Position numbers and translations under genes: made by a program. From Ignavibacteria bacterium (GTDB lineage: Bacteria; Bacteroidota; Ignavibacteria; Kapaibacteriales; Kapaibacteriaceae), in the NCBI GenBank assembly GCA_016707005.1, contig JADJIQ010000005.1, positions 1,198,001 to 1,262,000 on the forward strand: a stretch of DNA of 64,000 bases, in the 5' to 3' direction. Under the pieces are notes generated by a model. That model was not told where the DNA came from and searched no databases. It saw only the letters and a program-made list of their open reading frames with translations. This document shows, piece by piece, positions 40,958 through 49,021 of this stretch; position 1 is the first letter of the stretch, and every line of letters starts with the position of its first letter.

Positions 40958-41884
40958 ATGCAAAAACTCCTTTTCATATTCCTTTGCATGACCTTCTTTG
41001 CAAGTGCACAAACAAGTACAGTGTTGGTGGACGCATTCACGAACTCACATTGTTCTCCATGTGCGGGAATGCATAACGCAGTGAACACGTCGATTAGTGG
41101 TACGTCTCGTGCCGCCAATGTGATTGTTGTCTACTACCACTGGAGTACGTACCTAGACGATCCAATCTATCAGGCAAATACAACCGAGCCCAAGCTGCGC
41201 GCAACATGGCTGGGTGGGGTGTCGGGTACGCCTACCACGTATTTTAATGGAGTTCGCCAATCCGGATCGTATAGTCAATGGCCGTCGGTCCTTGATGGTC
41301 TTATTGCGTCTGTTCCTGCCTATGCTATCGTGCCAGTTCTGACGTACACGGGAGACTCTTTGGTCCTTACGTACACGGCAACGCGCAACTCTCAGGATGG
41401 AATGTCAACCATATATGGCGTACTTGTGGAAGATGTTACTTACAAAGGACGCAATGGCGTGTCTGAGCATGACGGTTCCATGCGTGTTCTGCTAACGCCG
41501 GTAGCTGGCAATCCTCTTGATTTCAACACTGATAATGTTGCAACGGGACGTATTGCAATTGCGCGACAAGAACTCTGGGACATCTCGAAAGTGCGCGCAG
41601 TGGTTTCCATTCAAGATCCAGCAACAAAGAAGTCTCTTCAGGCCTCCCAAGTGATTGCGCAGATGGCTACTGATGTACAAGAAGAAACGTTCGTGGCTTC
41701 CGGTCCGGCAACTGTTTTGGTGGTCAATGTTAGTGGAGCTGTAATGTCGCGCCATGAGGGTTTGCAAATTGACAATGTTGATATCATATCACAGGTAACG
41801 AGGACATTGCCCTCGGGTGCGTACTTTGTGAGAATCGTTCGCGGGACTAGAGTGTCTGTTGTGCCGGTGTCTATTGCTAGATAG
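40958..41884 (+). CDS. Secreted Omp28/thioredoxin-like protein, T9SS cargo
   Basis: 308 residues with a signal peptide (to about F-A-S-A). The next stretch T-V-L-V-D-A-F-T-N-S-H-C-S-P-C-A-G-M has a C-x-x-C in a thioredoxin-like position, and G-T-P-T-T-Y-F-N-G supplies the cis-Pro loop; both fit the Omp28-related family of Bacteroidota outer-membrane proteins. The C-terminal 60 residues are a weak T9SS domain (L-V-V-N-V-S-G-A-V, L-P-S-G-A-Y-F-V-R-I-V). It probably makes or breaks disulfides at the cell surface. It lies 17 bp after the preceding barrel gene. Confidence 0.85.
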   Translation: MQKLLFIFLCMTFFASAQTSTVLVDAFTNSHCSPCAGMHNAVNTSISGTSRAANVIVVYYHWSTYLDDPIYQANTTEPKLRATWLGGVSGTPTTYFNGVRQSGSYSQWPSVLDGLIASVPAYAIVPVLTYTGDSLVLTYTATRNSQDGMSTIYGVLVEDVTYKGRNGVSEHDGSMRVLLTPVAGNPLDFNTDNVATGRIAIARQELWDISKVRAVVSIQDPATKKSLQASQVIAQMATDVQEETFVASGPATVLVVNVSGAVMSRHEGLQIDNVDIISQVTRTLPSGAYFVRIVRGTRVSVVPVSIAR

Positions 41885-41902
41885 TTTATTCAAAACACGT
41901 GT

Positions 41903-42028
41903 ATGCTCAAGAAGGACATTGAAACACAACAAACGGTCATGGTAAATACACTACCTAATGGAGTGTACTACTGCGTTGTACGATTCGATCATGGACTAAA
42001 ATCATTTGCATTCGTAAGGCTGCCATGA
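41903..42028 (+). pseudogene. Orphan T9SS sorting-domain fragment
   Basis: A 41-codon frame, in the same frame as the preceding gene after its TAG stop, encodes V-M-V-N-T-L-P-N-G-V-Y-Y-C-V-V-R-F and ends K-S-F-A-F-V-R-L-P. That is the typical last half of a T9SS type A sorting domain, without any protein body. It overlaps the next gene's start by 4 bp. Most likely it is the remnant of a deleted or recombined cargo gene; a short peptide cannot be excluded. Confidence 0.65.
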
Positions 42029-43287
42029 GATCATATATAGTAGCTATGGCCATTCTCTATTGTTGTTTTCATTTGACGACTACTCGAGTGGTGGCGCAAT
42101 GGGTAGTGCTTCCAATTAATCAAACCAATAAGCTGTCAGCCTCAAGCTTCCTTAATAAGGATATAGGCTTTGTTGCTGCAGGAAGGGAGATCCTTCGAAC
42201 AGTTGATGGTGGTTTGCGTTGGACATCAGTGCCTGTATCAAATAGTGTGTGGTCTATAAGCGCGGCTAAACAAAGTCAGGTAGCATTTGCCGTAGGTGAG
42301 GCGATATACCGTACAATTGATGCAGGTGAAACGTGGGATAGTATTTACAAACAGGGTGAGACTGGCCTTTTTGGAAGCACGGTGGATGTAAGTTTCTCTT
42401 CAACAACCTACGGCTGTATACTAGGTAGCGTTCTTGAGTTTACTACGAATGGTGGCTCCTCGTGGAACGTTGGTGAAGCCGTACCACTGCCGTTTAGCGA
42501 TCCCTTGAGTGTCTTTGCCCTTAGTGAACGTATTGCCTACGCTGGTGGATTCTTCTCGGAGTACATGGTCGGCGCTCTAATGAAGACGACTGATGGTGGT
42601 ATAACGTGGAGACATATTATCAACCATCTGCCACCGTTCGGAGGTGCTCCTAATGGTATCCGTGCCATTCATTTCTTCAGCGAGAGTGTAGGGATCATTG
42701 CTGGCCCTTTAGATCCGCCACAGAGCCCAAGCCCCCCATGGAGGCCGCACGTACTTCGAACAAATGATGGCGGGCAGACTTGGCAAATGCCCGAGTATAT
42801 ATTCTGGTATGATGTAAACACCATCGCCTTCGCAGATTCCCTCCGCGGTTTTATCGGAGATGCCGCAGGCAACATCTACTCAACAACGGATGGTGGGATC
42901 ACGTGGAAGAACGACAACGTGCCTTCTAGTGGCAGGTCTATTAATTCCATCTGTGTTGCAGGGGGCTCCAGGGTTTTCGCCGTTGGTGATAGCGGACTGA
43001 TCCTCCGTTTTGATTTGCCTGTGTCTGTTGACGAACATTCGATCGCGGCATCCCCCTTACCGACACTGCGGCTACTTCCCAACCCGGCAACGGGGAGCGT
43101 TCGCGTAGAAACGGGCGGAGCAGAAATCGCTACTGTTAATGTTGTTGACATACTTGGTAAGGTGTTGGATGTGCCACGTTCAGGTGCAACACTTGATACG
43201 TCAATGCTGCCAGCGGGAATGTATGTGGTGATGGCTCGAGTTAACAATGCTGTAATGAGCGCTATGTTGATGATCTGCAATCCGTAA
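42025..43287 (+). CDS. Secreted Ycf48-like beta-propeller, T9SS cargo
   Basis: 420 residues. After a signal peptide (to V-V-A-Q) come repeated blade motifs of the form T-x-D-G-G-x-x-W (T-V-D-G-G-L-R-W, T-I-D-A-G-E-T-W, T-N-G-G-S-S-W, T-T-D-G-G-I-T-W, T-N-D-G-G-Q-T-W), the BNR/Ycf48 (photosystem II stability factor-like) propeller. The last 75 residues form a T9SS type A domain with L-L-P-N-P-A-T-G-S-V-R-V, L-P-A-G-M-Y-V-V-M-A and a terminal strand. It is displayed at the cell surface; the ligand is unknown. It follows the sorting-domain remnant with a 4-bp overlap. Confidence 0.9.
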   Translation: MRSYIVAMAILYCCFHLTTTRVVAQWVVLPINQTNKLSASSFLNKDIGFVAAGREILRTVDGGLRWTSVPVSNSVWSISAAKQSQVAFAVGEAIYRTIDAGETWDSIYKQGETGLFGSTVDVSFSSTTYGCILGSVLEFTTNGGSSWNVGEAVPLPFSDPLSVFALSERIAYAGGFFSEYMVGALMKTTDGGITWRHIINHLPPFGGAPNGIRAIHFFSESVGIIAGPLDPPQSPSPPWRPHVLRTNDGGQTWQMPEYIFWYDVNTIAFADSLRGFIGDAAGNIYSTTDGGITWKNDNVPSSGRSINSICVAGGSRVFAVGDSGLILRFDLPVSVDEHSIAASPLPTLRLLPNPATGSVRVETGGAEIATVNVVDILGKVLDVPRSGATLDTSMLPAGMYVVMARVNNAVMSAMLMICNP

Positions 43288-43305
43288 CTCTCGTACATTG
43301 CGCTC

Positions 43306-44535
43306 ATGCGCATCGTCATCATCGGCAATGGGGTAGCCGGCATCACGGCTGCACGTCACCTGAGAAAGCTTTCTGACCATGAGATCATCGTGGTGTCGGA
43401 TGAAGCCCCATATCATTTCTCTCGTCCGGCCATGATGTATGTGTCGATGGGGCACATGACGCTTGATCAAACGAAGCCGTATGAAGATGGGTTCTGGAAG
43501 AAGAATCGCATTGAGCTGTTACATGATGCTGTGACGTCGATCGGACATGCCGAAGGGCCGTTTCATTCTGTTGAGCTTCAGTCCGGTTCTTCCATTGATG
43601 CAGACATCATCATCTTCGCCACGGGTTCGCAGCCGGCTTGGTACAACTGGCATGGAGAACATCTTCCGGGTGTGCAGGGCTATGTGAGTAAGCACGACCT
43701 CGATCTTCTGGAACGGAATCTTGTTGGAGCCCGAAATGCTGTGGTAGTAGGGGGCGGACTTATCGGGATCGAAGCGGCAGAAGTGCTGCACTCGCGAGGA
43801 CTTCACGTGTCAATGCTGGTTCGTGAAAGTACGTTCTATCGCAAGGTCTTTCCGGCCGACGAATCGGAGATGGTCACGGAGCATATCGCACGTAGTGGTG
43901 TTGATCTCCGCTGTGGAACCAATCTCGAGAGAATCGTTGCGGGCGACAATGCTGCACGAGTTGATCATGTGGTTACATCTTCTGGTGAGAGCATCCGTGC
44001 TGATCTTGTGGTCCTCGCTACAGGCGTAAAGCCACGGATCGATCTAGCGCAAATGTCCGGCATCGCGGTATCACGAGGCATCCTCGTTACTGATCGATTT
44101 GAAACGTCGGTACCAAACATCTATGCCATTGGCGACTGTGCGGAGTTCGACCATGGAGTTGAACAACTGTGGTATACAGCCCGTGCACATGGTGAACACC
44201 TCGCACGTGTGATCACACAAGGTGATGGAGCCTATACGAGAGGCATCTACTTCAACTCAGCAAAGTTCTTCGATCTCGAATGGCAGATCTACGGTACAGT
44301 GCCGGCTGCTTCTACGGATGCAACATCCGTCTTCTGGCGAGACGCTGCGAGCGAACGCTGTCTTCGCATCGCCCACAACCACGGAACGGTCATTGGCATC
44401 CATGCCATTGGTATCAGACTTCGTCAGGACGTGTGTGAGCGGTGGATACTGGAAGGCCAGTCTGCTGCGGTGGCAACAAAGGAGATACAAAGCGCCATCT
44501 TCGATCCGGAATTCTCACGAAAGGTCACGATATGA
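43306..44535 (+). CDS. FAD-dependent NAD(P)H oxidoreductase
   Basis: 409 residues of the pyridine nucleotide-disulfide oxidoreductase class. FAD motif G-N-G-V-A-G near residue 7, V-V-G-G-G-L-I-G-I-E-A-A-E near 150 for NAD(P)H, and Y-A-I-G-D-C-A near 275, with no redox Cys pair, like rubredoxin/ferredoxin reductases and NirB-type FAD domains. A C-terminal 100-residue tail follows. It ends in an ATGA overlap with a membrane polyferredoxin, so the two may pass electrons from NAD(P)H to the iron-sulfur protein or the reverse. Confidence 0.88.
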   Translation: MRIVIIGNGVAGITAARHLRKLSDHEIIVVSDEAPYHFSRPAMMYVSMGHMTLDQTKPYEDGFWKKNRIELLHDAVTSIGHAEGPFHSVELQSGSSIDADIIIFATGSQPAWYNWHGEHLPGVQGYVSKHDLDLLERNLVGARNAVVVGGGLIGIEAAEVLHSRGLHVSMLVRESTFYRKVFPADESEMVTEHIARSGVDLRCGTNLERIVAGDNAARVDHVVTSSGESIRADLVVLATGVKPRIDLAQMSGIAVSRGILVTDRFETSVPNIYAIGDCAEFDHGVEQLWYTARAHGEHLARVITQGDGAYTRGIYFNSAKFFDLEWQIYGTVPAASTDATSVFWRDAASERCLRIAHNHGTVIGIHAIGIRLRQDVCERWILEGQSAAVATKEIQSAIFDPEFSRKVTI

Positions 44536-45626
44536 GTCTCGTGCAATTGACCGTGCCGGATTCCATGCGCAACCATGGAACCATGTGGTCGAAATGGAAA
44601 CATCGGGGATTGCCAGCCTATTTCCTGGCCTTACTCTTCACCGGATTCTATGTTCTCGTGTATTGGTTCCCGGAGCCGCTGAAGCCCCTTTTCAGTCTTC
44701 TCGACCCGCTGTCGAATGTCCTGCGCGGAAGTGCAGCGGACCACTGGTTCCTGTATGGGACGGTCTATACAGTAGCGGTGATCGTGATGGGTATCCGTAT
44801 GCTGATCCGGTATCGCACACAACGCTATCACATCTATCGCACGTTGACCTTGATGGCAGTGCAGCTCATGCTGTCGTATCTCATACCGGCTTTGCTGATG
44901 AGGATCGGCAGCAAGGAATTCTACTTCAGCTACTTCTGGCCACTCAAACCTGAGTACCTCTTCCCGTCGAGCATTACAGCGCTCGTGCAAAGCAATGACG
45001 GACTGCTCATGTTCATGGGATTCTGGACGATCGCCATGACGGTGATTGCTACTCCTGTGCTCACCTACTTCTATGGCAAACGTTGGTATTGTTCCTGGGT
45101 GTGCGGATGTGGCGCATTGGCCGAGACAGCGGGCGATCCGTTTAGGCAGAACAGCAACAAGACACTCGCAGCCTGGAAGATCGAACGGTGGATGGTGCAT
45201 TCCGTCCTTGCTTCCGTTATTGCGATCACTGGACTGCTATGGTGGGCTAATGTCGATCCCACATCGCCCCTTGCCTCCTTTGCTCAGGGGGCTAATCGTG
45301 TGTATGGGTTTCTGATCGGGTCGGTCTTCTCAGGCGTGATCGGAGTTGGCTTCTATCCGCTGCTTGGATCTCGTGTGTGGTGTCGGTTCGGATGCCCAAT
45401 GGCCGCCGTTCTCGGGATCCTCCAGAAATACGCCTCGCGCTTTCGCATCACAACCAACGGCTCGCAGTGTATCTCGTGCGGAAACTGCAGCACCTATTGC
45501 GAGATGGGCATCGACGTACGCGCCTACGCCCAACGAGGCGAAGACATCAAACGCGCCTCCTGCGTCGGCTGCGGCGTCTGCGCCACCGTCTGCCCCCGCG
45601 GCGTCCTCAAACTCGAAAACCGTTAG
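44532..45626 (+). CDS. NapH/NosR-like membrane polyferredoxin
   Basis: 364 residues from the ATG at 44532 (ATGA overlap with the FAD gene). About five or six membrane helices lie in the first 290 residues, with the motifs C-S-W-V-C-G-C-G and C-R-F-G-C-P-M typical of the NapH/NosR/CcoG group between helices. Two [4Fe-4S] sites follow on the cytoplasmic tail: C-I-S-C-G-N-C-S-T-Y-C and C-V-G-C-G-V-C-A-T-V-C-P. Family members feed electrons to periplasmic reductases. No such reductase is nearby, so the terminal acceptor is open. The stop is the first base triplet of a TAGCACAT array. Confidence 0.88.
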   Translation: MSLVQLTVPDSMRNHGTMWSKWKHRGLPAYFLALLFTGFYVLVYWFPEPLKPLFSLLDPLSNVLRGSAADHWFLYGTVYTVAVIVMGIRMLIRYRTQRYHIYRTLTLMAVQLMLSYLIPALLMRIGSKEFYFSYFWPLKPEYLFPSSITALVQSNDGLLMFMGFWTIAMTVIATPVLTYFYGKRWYCSWVCGCGALAETAGDPFRQNSNKTLAAWKIERWMVHSVLASVIAITGLLWWANVDPTSPLASFAQGANRVYGFLIGSVFSGVIGVGFYPLLGSRVWCRFGCPMAAVLGILQKYASRFRITTNGSQCISCGNCSTYCEMGIDVRAYAQRGEDIKRASCVGCGVCATVCPRGVLKLENR

Positions 45627-45662
45627 CACACTAGCACATTAGCACATTAGCAGATTAACACA
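45624..45662. repeat. Tandem TAGCACAT repeat filling an intergenic gap
   Basis: Four 8-bp units (TAGCACAC, TAGCACAT twice, TAGCAGAT) and a degenerate fifth fill the gap exactly: the first unit holds the polyferredoxin stop codon and the last ends at the ATG of the Rid-family gene. Confidence 0.88.
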
Positions 45663-46058
45663 ATGAGAACAAACATCTCCTCCGGCGCCCCATGGGAATC
45701 CATTGTTGGCTATAGTAGAGCCGTGCGTGTTGGCAACATGATCGAAGTTGCAGGCACAACTGCTGTCGACGGAGACCAGCTCGTTGGAGAAGGCAACGCG
45801 TATGAACAATCACGTTTCATCTTCGCGAAGATCCAAACAGCACTCGAGCAAGCAGGATCATCGATGCGTGATGTTGTACGAACACGGATGTACGTCACAA
45901 CATCCAATGTGATCGACGACGTTCTCCGAGCCCATGGAGAGGTCTTCATGGATATCCGACCGGTGGCAACCCTTGTCGTTGTAAGTGCACTTATCAACGA
46001 CAAGCTCCTTGTTGAGATCGAAGCATCTGCCATCATCGATCCAGATCGCAGCGTATAA
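45663..46058 (+). CDS. RidA/YjgF family protein lacking catalytic Arg
   Basis: 131 residues with the chorismate-mutase-like Rid fold: Y-S-R-A-V-R-V-G-N-M-I-E-V-A-G-T-T, R-T-R-M-Y-V-T and L-V-E-I-E-A-S-A-I. Active RidA has P-A-R-S with the Arg that handles 2-aminoacrylate; here the aligned segment reads R-P-V-A-T-L, so that Arg seems absent. It belongs to a subgroup of Rid proteins without proven imine deaminase activity. It overlaps the TRIC-like gene by one base (TAATG). The role is uncertain. Confidence 0.88.
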   Translation: MRTNISSGAPWESIVGYSRAVRVGNMIEVAGTTAVDGDQLVGEGNAYEQSRFIFAKIQTALEQAGSSMRDVVRTRMYVTTSNVIDDVLRAHGEVFMDIRPVATLVVVSALINDKLLVEIEASAIIDPDRSV

Positions 46059-46678
46059 TGATCGATACCTTTTCACTCCCCGTTTGGTGGGATCTCACTG
46101 CTACGTTCCTCCATGCGTTGGTAGGCACTCGGTTTGCCATCATGCGTGGCTATGACGTTGTTGGTGTGTTGATGATCTCGTTGATCGTAAGTGTGGGAGG
46201 GGGCTTGTTGCGCGACATCCTCCTTCAAGCCGGGCCGCAGGTAGCCCTTCGCGATCCGATGTATACTGCCATGGCCTGGGGAGCGGCCGTTGTAGGTCTT
46301 GTTCTATACAAGAAGGTCCCACGTTTGCAGCGCATGATCGATGTAGTAGATGCGCTCTCCATCGGACTCTATGGCGTGTATGGTGCCCAGAAAAGTATGA
46401 GCTTCGGCCTCGGACTTCTCGGTGCGATCTTCGTTGGAGTCCTCAATGCGATAGGGGGAGGCATCCTGCGCGATATCATCGTTCGAAACGAGCCCGAAGT
46501 CTTTCGTCCCGGAACCTTCTATGCTGTTGCTGCCATTGTAGGCGTGACATGCTTCGTAACTCTCTCAAGAATTCTCTCCGTGGACGCAGACATCGCCGCT
46601 GCCACCAGCATCGGAGTCACTGTTACGATCCGAATGCTCGCCCTCCGCTTCGGCTGGAAAACCAAAACGCTCGCTTAG
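46058..46678 (+). CDS. TRIC/UPF0126 family channel protein
   Basis: 206 residues with seven or so hydrophobic segments arranged as two similar halves, each carrying a G-G-G-x-L/I-R-D-I motif (G-G-G-L-L-R-D-I at about 47, G-G-G-I-L-R-D-I at about 134). This doubled layout defines the bacterial trimeric intracellular cation channel homologues (UPF0126/YicG). It likely forms a monovalent cation channel in the inner membrane. Coupled to the Rid-family gene by TAATG. The stop codon lies in the first unit of the GGCGCTT array. Confidence 0.9.
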   Translation: MIDTFSLPVWWDLTATFLHALVGTRFAIMRGYDVVGVLMISLIVSVGGGLLRDILLQAGPQVALRDPMYTAMAWGAAVVGLVLYKKVPRLQRMIDVVDALSIGLYGVYGAQKSMSFGLGLLGAIFVGVLNAIGGGILRDIIVRNEPEVFRPGTFYAVAAIVGVTCFVTLSRILSVDADIAAATSIGVTVTIRMLALRFGWKTKTLA

Positions 46679-46784
46679 AGAAGGCGCTTAGAGAAGGCGC
46701 TTGCAGAAGGCGCTTGCAGAAGGCGCTTAAAAAGGCGCTTAAAAAGGCGCTTAAAAAGGCGCTTAAAAAGGCGCTTGAACAAGC
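46671..46784. repeat. Tandem array of GGCGCTT-cored units
   Basis: Eight copies of GGCGCTT, in units that drift from 13 bp (GAGAAGGCGCTTA, then GCAGAAGGCGCTT) to 12 bp (AAAAAGGCGCTT, four copies). The array fills the whole space between the convergent TRIC-like and outer-membrane protein genes and contains the TRIC stop codon at 46676-46678. Confidence 0.92.
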
Positions 46785-47507
46785 CTAGAGGCGTAGCATC
46801 ATACCCAGTGTAACACCTACGGACGTAGTTGGTGCAGACATCGTCACACTGGCAACGGACCGGTAGCCAGAGGTGTACAACGTGTATGATGCAATATCTG
46901 CTTCTGTAATCAATTGTTGGAGTCGGGCCTCCACGCGAAACTCCCATGATTGAGAGACTGGATATCGAATCCCACCTGAAAAGAGTACCGACAAGAATGG
47001 TCCGCCTAGGCCGGTGTCTGAATCCTGAGAAGAGAATGGCGCAGAAGCAGATTGTCCGCCCTCACTATACGTCTGCGTACCGGAAGCCCCGATCGTTGTT
47101 GATGTTGTAGATGAGAGCATCGCCCCAAAGCAGAAGAACGGATGAATTGTTGATCCTGAATCTGTCGGGCTGAACATAGCCATGATGGGAAGATCAAGGA
47201 ACGTAGCATCCGTTGTCATAACCCCAGTTGCACTGATGATGCCATCGCCCGATGCGGCAGACCCGGCAAAGCCAACATCGCCGCCTACGGTCCGGATCTG
47301 TGGGTCAACTCGCAGACCCCACGTTCGAGTGAACATTCCTTCAAACGATAGACCGCCAACAAAACCCACTTGGCTGGATGTTGACGTCACGTTGCCGGTT
47401 GCCCCAATGCCACTTACCGGAAGATCCGCACCTACGCGTGGACCTACGTGACCAGATGCGCAGCCCACAAGTAGTGCCACGCAGAGAATGCAGATCTTAT
47501 TGAGCAT
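46785..47507 (-). CDS. Outer-membrane beta-barrel protein
   Basis: 240 residues from the ATG at 47507. The signal segment (C-I-L-C-V-A-L-L-V-G-C-A-S) includes a possible lipobox at G-C, but the mature protein (Gly/Ser/Thr-rich, even-spaced amphipathic strands, closing V-G-V-T-L-G-M-M-L-R-L) looks like a small 8- to 10-strand outer-membrane barrel of the PorT-like/OMP_b-brl type. Its start overlaps the S10 peptidase gene stop by 11 bp on the same strand, so the two are co-translated. Its stop lies at the edge of the GGCGCTT array. Confidence 0.75.
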   Translation of the reverse strand: MLNKICILCVALLVGCASGHVGPRVGADLPVSGIGATGNVTSTSSQVGFVGGLSFEGMFTRTWGLRVDPQIRTVGGDVGFAGSAASGDGIISATGVMTTDATFLDLPIMAMFSPTDSGSTIHPFFCFGAMLSSTTSTTIGASGTQTYSEGGQSASAPFSSQDSDTGLGGPFLSVLFSGGIRYPVSQSWEFRVEARLQQLITEADIASYTLYTSGYRSVASVTMSAPTTSVGVTLGMMLRL

Positions 47508-48984
47508 AGAATCTCTTTGCATCAGTTTTCATTTGGATGAGTGAAGGCTTCAGCAGATACATCATATGTCCGGCAGGGTAATACGTCATGCCAATGTTCT
47601 TCTGTAACGAACCAGGGAGCCCCATATGACTAAACGTGTATTCAGTACCATAGAACGGAGTTGCAAGATCATAATATCCATTGAGAACCCACACTCGAAG
47701 TGACGGATTCATTTGCATTGCCTCCCTCAGACTAGGGGCAACATTGAGATACTCGTTTTGAACATTTGAGAAATCCCACGGCCACACACGGCCTGTGAGA
47801 ACTTCATATGGAAGTGTTGTGGAGACGTTGAGTTCACGAGAGAGATAGTCGTTGATGCACGTTGAGAAACAGCCGGCAATGGTAGGGTGGTGACTGGGAT
47901 CGCGTTCCATGGAGTTGCCGAGCCTGTCGGAAACTGTTCCTTTGTACCGACTGTCGAACCGGCCAATAACAAGTGCTGAGTCGGCCAGTAGTTCTTGGCA
48001 ATAGCGGAAGATCACTGGACGAAGTTCCGCCTTGTCGATGTATTCGCGTGTGAGTCCGGTGTAACGAGCGATGCGGTCGATCACCGCTGTACGCTCACTT
48101 GCACTAAGAGCGTTGCCCTTCATGAGTGCAACAGTATAGTCGCCCATGGCAAACGTGCGGGCCTGCTCAACGACCTGTTCGAGTGGCAAGGCTTGCATGT
48201 CTGCACTGAGTTTCTTGTGATACCATGCAGTTGCGGCATATGTTGGGAGAAATGTAGCAAACGGCAGGTCGTTGCCGTCCTTGAAGTCGATCGATTGGAA
48301 GTTGAGCACGGCACTCACGAGGATCACACCATTGAGATACATCCCATAGCGGTGTTGGAGATGTTCGGAGAGTCCACTAGCACGTGTCGTTCCGTACGAC
48401 TCGCCGATCAGGTACTTCGGAGATGCCCAACGTTTGTTGTCGGAGATCCATCTGCGGATGAACTCACCCACCGACTCTATGTCTTGATTGTATCCGTGAA
48501 ACTGTTTGGCATCCTTCTCCTCGTTGGCCCGTGAATAGCCAGTGCTCACAGGGTCTATGAAGACGAGATCTGTCATGTCCAGCCACGACTGATCGTTATC
48601 GACGAGTTTGTAGGGAGGGGGCAGTGTGGTCCCGTCGTCATTCATCGCAACTCTACGTGGCCCTAGGACACCCAGGTGCAGCCACACGCTCGAAGAACCG
48701 GGACCACCATTGAACGAGATGGTCACCGGACGTGTAGCCGGATCGGAAACCCCGGTCTTGGTGTAAGCGATGAAGAACACCTTCGCGCGTGGTGAGCCAT
48801 CCTCCTTAAGCAAGGTGAGATGTCCGGCAGTGGCTTCATACGACACCTGAGCCCCGTTGATCGAAACGCTATGCTTCGTGGTGACCGGTGTTTGGAACAA
48901 GGCTGCCTTGGCGGCGGCAGAATCAGCGGCGTATACGGTGGAACAAACTATGCCGAGAGTCAGGAAGACGACGAGGAGTTTCAT
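47497..48984 (-). CDS. Serine carboxypeptidase, family S10
   Basis: 495 residues with a Sec signal (to about Y-A-A). The S10 motifs are complete: F-N-G-G-P-G-S-S-S (oxyanion loop), Y-L-I-G-E-S196-Y-G (nucleophile Ser196), N-G-Y-Y-D-L-A-T-P (Asp) and P-A-G-H-M-M-Y (His). It removes C-terminal residues from peptides in the periplasm or outside the cell. No T9SS domain is present. It is followed by an outer-membrane barrel gene with an 11-bp overlap. It is divergent from the cyclase gene with only 37 bp between starts. Confidence 0.93.
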   Translation of the reverse strand: MKLLVVFLTLGIVCSTVYAADSAAAKAALFQTPVTTKHSVSINGAQVSYEATAGHLTLLKEDGSPRAKVFFIAYTKTGVSDPATRPVTISFNGGPGSSSVWLHLGVLGPRRVAMNDDGTTLPPPYKLVDNDQSWLDMTDLVFIDPVSTGYSRANEEKDAKQFHGYNQDIESVGEFIRRWISDNKRWASPKYLIGESYGTTRASGLSEHLQHRYGMYLNGVILVSAVLNFQSIDFKDGNDLPFATFLPTYAATAWYHKKLSADMQALPLEQVVEQARTFAMGDYTVALMKGNALSASERTAVIDRIARYTGLTREYIDKAELRPVIFRYCQELLADSALVIGRFDSRYKGTVSDRLGNSMERDPSHHPTIAGCFSTCINDYLSRELNVSTTLPYEVLTGRVWPWDFSNVQNEYLNVAPSLREAMQMNPSLRVWVLNGYYDLATPFYGTEYTFSHMGLPGSLQKNIGMTYYPAGHMMYLLKPSLIQMKTDAKRFYAQ

Positions 48985-49021
48985 GGGCCATAGATGAAGT
49001 GTGAAGAGCGTAAGTTACAGC

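Noticed and set aside
46549..46788. 79-codon frame of K-K-A-L-K repeats
   Set aside because: It is produced by translating the GGCGCTT repeat array and the end of the TRIC-like gene in another frame.
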